64,000 bases of DNA from Tragulus kanchil (Eukaryota; Chordata; Mammalia; Artiodactyla; Tragulidae), in assembly GCA_022376925.1 (NCBI GenBank), contig JAIOJX010000002.1, positions 134,984,831 to 135,048,830 of the forward strand, given 5' to 3'. The notes beneath the pieces were generated by a model, which saw only the letters and a program-made list of their open reading frames with translations, did no database searches and was not told the origin of the DNA. This document shows positions 60,372-64,000 of the stretch, one piece after another. The translations under genes were made by a program, and so were the position numbers. Within the stretch, counting starts at the first letter, position 1; every line of letters starts with the position of its first letter.

Positions 60372-60570
60372 GGGCTTCTTTGTTGGCTTAGTTGGTAAAG
60401 AATCCTTCTGCAATGCAGGAGACCTGGGTACAGTCCCTGAGCGGGGAAGATCTGCTGGAGAAGGAAATGATTATCCTCTCCAGTATTCTTGCCTGGAGAA
60501 TTCTATGGCCAGAGGAGCCTGGTGGGCTGCAGTCCATAGGGACATGACTGAGCACAACTAAGCACAGCAG
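60372..60570 (+). mobile_element. Bov-tA SINE (D21 copy A)
   Basis: Forward Bov-tA: gggcttctttgttggcttag, cttctgcaatgcaggagacc, gaagatctgctggagaagg, gtattcttgcctggagaattc, gaggagcctggtgggctgc. Confidence 0.9.
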
Positions 60571-61479
60571 CCAATTGGGTATTATTCTGAGCATATTTCA
60601 TATAATCACTCTTCTAGTCTTGAATTGAAAAGGACTCTATGAGGCAATGAACAACCATATTGTCCTTAACTCCTGGCAAAACAAACAAATGAAAGATATT
60701 TTAGAAGCAGTGTGCTCTGGCAGAAATGACCGTGTGGAGTCGAGACCTGGGCATCTTTCCACTTACGAGTCCTGTGCTGCTTTACCTGGCAAAATTAAAT
60801 AGATGATCCTTGCCCTGTGTATTTCCCAGGGTTGTTATGAGAATTAAATGAGATGCCAGGTATTAAAAGATTGGGGAAAACATATTGCACTTCTGTGTTT
60901 ATTCAAATAATGGATGCTGAGTGCTCACGCGACGCCAGGAGTTGGACATAGGTGTGCTAAGTGGTACCTGCTCATACCTCCAGGAGGGGAAAGGCAGGTC
61001 TGCCCTGCAGCTGAGGAATGGGCTTTCTGGAGCGCCCTCCAGAGGCCAAACCCTAGTCCTCCACTTGCCAGGTTTGTTGGAAATACAGTTTTTCCCCCTT
61101 GGGCGTCTTCCTAAGTCTACAGGTTGCTTATTGAGGTCCAGTCACCTGGCTTTCTCCAGACTTGCAGCCTGAACTAAAGCCCAGATGTGCTCCCTGGAGG
61201 CAAGAGTGGGTCACAGCTGCCACCTGAGATGCCAGCGTCAAAATGGACCTCCGTGCAGCCAAGCCACCCAGCCTGCTGTGGGGAGGGGGAAAAGTCCCTG
61301 GGAGATTCTCAGCTTGCTGCTCCTGGTACCAACGGCAGCTAGAGCTCAGTCTCCAGAGATGGTGCCATTTCTACTCAGGCTGCTCTGATCCTTTAAGGTG
61401 TGAATAAAAAAGATAAAATGAAAAGAAAAAAAAATGCTGACTGCTACTGAGTGATTTAGCAATTTAGAAACTGGGTATT

Positions 61480-61678
61480 GGGCTTCTTTGTTGGCTTAGT
61501 TGGTAAAGAATCCTTCTGCAATGCAGGAGACCTGGGTACAGTCCCTGAGCGGGGAAGATCTGCTGGAGAAGGAAATGATTATCCTCTCCAGTATTCTTGC
61601 CTGGAGAATTCTATGGCCAGAGGAGCCTGGTGGGCTGCAGTCCATAGGGACATGACTGAGCACAACTAAGCACAGCAG
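61480..61678 (+). mobile_element. Bov-tA SINE (D21 copy B)
   Basis: Same insertion as 60372-60570. Confidence 0.88.
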
Positions 61679-61754
61679 CCAATTGGGTATTATTCTGAGC
61701 ATATTTCATATAATCACTCTTCTAGTCTTGAATTGAAAAGGACTCTATGAGGGC

Positions 61755-61885
61755 AGTATTAGGATTGTTCCCATTTTACAGGTGAGGAAATTGAGGCTAG
61801 GAGTGATGATGTAACCCTCCTAAGTCCTCCTAAGCTCTGTGTGACAGAGTCAGGATCTGAACCAGAGCTGTCACCTCCAAACACT
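61755..61885 (+). mobile_element. MIR remnant
   Basis: ttgttcccattttacaggtgaggaaattgaggctagg, gtgacagagtcaggatctgaacc: MIR core and 3' half. Confidence 0.75.
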
Positions 61886-62577
61886 ACGTCTGCTGGAGAA
61901 GTTAAGCAGGAGAATTTGGCACCACACCAAAAGAAGACCTACACATCTCAGCTGCACGTTCAAGTCTGCCCTGAGGACGCCAAGGTCTAGAGTGTTTCCA
62001 GTGTCCACCAGTTCCTGACGGTCTATCCCTCTTGACACCCTCCGTCCGGGTCCTATCTCCTCCCCACCCGGCCCTGCTCCTGCTCTGTTATGGGGCCCCC
62101 TCCATCTAGGCGTCTGCTTGCCCTCCTGCCCCGTCCGCTGGGTCTGCACAGAGCAGGGGTCCACAGCTTCACGTCTTGGCTTCCTCCTGGGCATCTGTCC
62201 TCTGAAGGTGCAGCTCTTTCGGAACTACGGATCAACTGTTTCTCTTGCAGAAAACAAAATTAAACCTCTTTCTCACCAGACACCCAGCTGTGCACAAAAA
62301 ATTAATCAGTTACTTTTGAGATAAGAGCTGTGGTGGAGAAGCTCAGGGGGCTGTGGCGATACTGCTGTTATCTCTAAAGACACTCTTCCGCCATTCTATG
62401 GAAAGGGAGGCTGGGTTTGCTGGGGACGTATGCTCATCCTGATAGGTGTTTCGAGATCTACACGTTCCCCCATAACCTCTCTCCCTCCCTCTCTCTCTTC
62501 CTCTGTCTCACTCCCTCCCTTTCTCTTAAGTGAAGGTATGAAAGCATTCACCCTCCTCATTCCTTGATGTGTATGAC

Positions 62578-62786
62578 GGCTTCTCTGATGGCTCAGATGG
62601 TAAAGAATCTGCTTGCAATGCAGGAGACCTGGGTTTGAACCCTGGGTGGGGAAGATCCATTGGAGAAGGAAATGGCTCCCCTCTTCAGTATTCTTGCCTG
62701 GAGAATTCCATGGACAGAGGAGCCTGGTGGGCTGCAGTCTGTGGGGTCGCAAAGAATCAGACACAACTGAGCGACTAACACACACA
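62578..62786 (+). mobile_element. Bov-tA SINE (first of a tandem pair)
   Basis: Forward, little diverged Bov-tA from ggcttctctgatggctcag to cacaactgagcgactaac. Ten bases later a second Bov-tA follows in the same orientation. Confidence 0.92.
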
Positions 62787-62795
62787 CTGTGTTCA

Positions 62796-63004
62796 GGGAC
62801 TTTCCTGGTGGCTCAGACAGTAAGAACCTACCCTCAATGTGGAAGACCTAGGCTCGATCTCTGGGTCTGGAAGATTCCTTGGAGAAGGGAAATGGCAGCC
62901 CACTCCAGTATTTTTTCCTGGAGAACCCCAAAGACAGAGAAGCCTGATGGACTACAGTCTGTGGAGTCGCAAAGAGTCAGACACGACTGAGCGACTCTCA
63001 CTTT
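62796..63004 (+). mobile_element. Bov-tA SINE (second of a tandem pair)
   Basis: Forward Bov-tA from gggactttcctggtggctcag to cacgactgagcgactctcactt. It differs at many positions from 62578-62786, so this is a separate insertion and not an assembly duplicate. Confidence 0.92.
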
Positions 63005-63870
63005 GCCTGTGCTTCCCTTTCACCATATCATGAAACCAGGATTCTGAGAATACCATCAAGGGGAAGAGAAGGAGGCTGCTTGGTTCCTGTGTGAGTCACA
63101 ACAGTCCCAAGGAGGTGAAGCCTGGGCCAGAAAGGGCTCTGTCCTTCACTCAGAGTCTGCCCATCATTTTGGGCCTGCAGATGCCCTTCAAATAGGGACG
63201 GGATCTGAGAGCACGGATAGCAGCAGCTTCTTCAGTCTTGGATACAAGAAGATTACCTGGGAAGTGTTCATGCATGCCGATGCCTGTCCACTGCTCCAGA
63301 CCTGAATAAGCCAGAATCCTAGGCACCTGTTGATATGAAGCTGCTCTGGGGACGGGTGTGGGCAGCAGGGGTGAAGACTGCTGTGCTATGGGAGCAAGTC
63401 TTCCAAAAGTCAAGAGGAAGGTCCTCTCTAGTGGCATCATATTGGAGAGAGGAGGCCCACAGCATCTATTTACCCAACAAGTGTTCATTGAGAACCTGCT
63501 ATGTGCCAGGCAGGCTGAAGAGCCGCCTGCACTTGGCTGCCCGAGCTGACCTCTCTGAGGCCGAGGGCTCTGAGAGTCCTCCAAGGAAAGAACCCAGGCT
63601 GACGGGCAGGGAGGGATGTGGGAAGAGCTCTGGAAGGTTCTAGAGCCTCTCCACCCTGCTTGGGCCATTTTGTTCTATCTTCCAGATGTGTTCAGTCACA
63701 ACACTCTAGTGCTGAAAAGATCTCCTTGTGTTTTCCTAGTGACCTCAAGAAAGGGAAGACGATCTACTGCCTGACACAGTGGGTTGAGTGGGAGTCCAGG
63801 ACCCGGGCGTGGAAGCCTCTGGCTGTTTACGTATAGAATTACACATACTGTATTAATATATATATAATCG

Positions 63871-64000
63871 TAGGCTTCTCTGGTGGCTCAAACAGTAAAG
63901 AATCTGCCTTCCGTGCAGGAGACCTAGGTTTGATGACTGAGTCAGGAAGGTCCCCTGGACAAAGAATTGGCTACCCACTCCAGGATTCTTGCCTGGAGAA
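63871..64000 (+). mobile_element. Bov-tA SINE, cut by window end
   Basis: Forward Bov-tA: taggcttctctggtggctcaaac, ctgccttccgtgcaggagacc, cactccaggattcttgcctggagaa, where the window stops. Confidence 0.9.

Larger units (their letters stand above)
59546..61752. repeat. Tandem duplication D21
   Basis: Copy A is 59546-60644 and copy B is 60652-61752 (offset 1106, rising to 1108). Copy A has shorter G runs near 60174 (gtgggaggggaaaag) than B near 61280. Filler 60645-60651. Confidence 0.94.
5655..64000 (+). other. CACNG3: CACNG3 intron 1 (start; continues past the window)
   Basis: No further exon of CACNG3 or any other gene is recognisable. I looked for the next coding block of the family (the segment with the DHFPEDADYE motif) and did not see it. 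CACNG3 is known for a very long first intron, so assignment of the rest to intron 1 is reasonable. About 20.7 kb of this stretch is redundant through duplications D3-D21, so its true length here is nearer 37-38 kb. Confidence 0.75.

Noticed and set aside
372..61752. A real array of locus-specific ~1.1 kb tandem duplications or a new duplication-driven mobile system
   Set aside because: Borders share no sequence, target-site repeats or terminal structure; unit length is uniform regardless of content; base losses cluster at junctions. Unmerged overlaps explain all of it more simply.
62578..63004. Another artefact duplication formed by the two adjacent Bov-tA elements
   Set aside because: The two copies differ at many positions along their length, are only ~210 bases long, and each has its own ends; they are separate SINE insertions.
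63150..63668. 172-codon reverse frame, the longest in the window
   Set aside because: No recognisable domain, no conserved motif, and partly over a MIR/L2-like stretch (near 63460-63515). A chance frame in moderately GC-rich intron is more likely.
1..64000. CRISPR array or bacterial defence island
   Set aside because: The repeats are kilobase-sized or dispersed SINEs; there are no regularly spaced 25-40 base repeats with unique spacers and no prokaryotic genes.
5655..64000. CACNG3 exons 2-4
   Set aside because: No segment encoding the next conserved residues of the family (DHFPEDADYE region or later membrane helices) was seen on the + strand, so they must lie beyond the window.

Overview
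The window is nuclear DNA of a ruminant, most likely a bovid (cattle, buffalo, sheep or goat). The evidence is about twenty tRNA-derived Bov-tA SINEs, a dozen CHR-type cetartiodactyl SINEs, a BovB-like LINE tail, many ancient MIR/L2 remnants, intron-type AT-rich DNA and a CpG-island promoter. There is no operon, phage, CRISPR array or other prokaryotic structure. I can support one protein-coding feature: the first coding exon of CACNG3 (TARP gamma-3, an AMPA-receptor auxiliary subunit) at 5444-5654 on the + strand, ending in a GT splice donor. Exons 2-4 are not in the window.

Layout: 1 to about 4.3 kb is 5' flank; about 4.27-4.96 kb is the GC-rich promoter/CpG island with CCAAT and GC boxes; 4.7-5.44 kb is the probable 5' leader, carrying two RE1/REST-like half-matched sites 70 bp apart and a chain of upstream ORFs, the last of which overlaps the start codon; 5444-5654 is coding exon 1; and 5655-64000 is interpreted as the start of a very large intron 1, filled with SINEs and old repeats.

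The most unusual property of the window is structural. Twenty-one times along its length the sequence jumps back about 1.04-1.17 kb and repeats what it has just said. Both copies are near-identical inside, but differ by dropped bases and shortened homopolymers at the outer edges next to each junction. Between many copies there are a few bases of filler. Where two jumps fall close together, a stretch appears three times. The regular unit size, the edge decay and the indifference to sequence content all point to unmerged contig or read overlaps in the assembly, not biology. By my hand alignment about 22.9 kb (about 36%) of the window is redundant, so the true locus represented is only about 41 kb. 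The promoter (3181-3565 versus 4273-4673) and the exon 1 splice donor (5655 versus about 6755) are both affected.

I did not find a convincing new biological system. The points most worth following up biologically are the paired RE1-like motifs, the overlapping upstream ORFs of CACNG3, and a few repeat-poor intronic blocks. All coordinates of duplications and repeats are from reading by eye and may be off by a few bases; repeat family names come from remembered consensus features, not from a database search.
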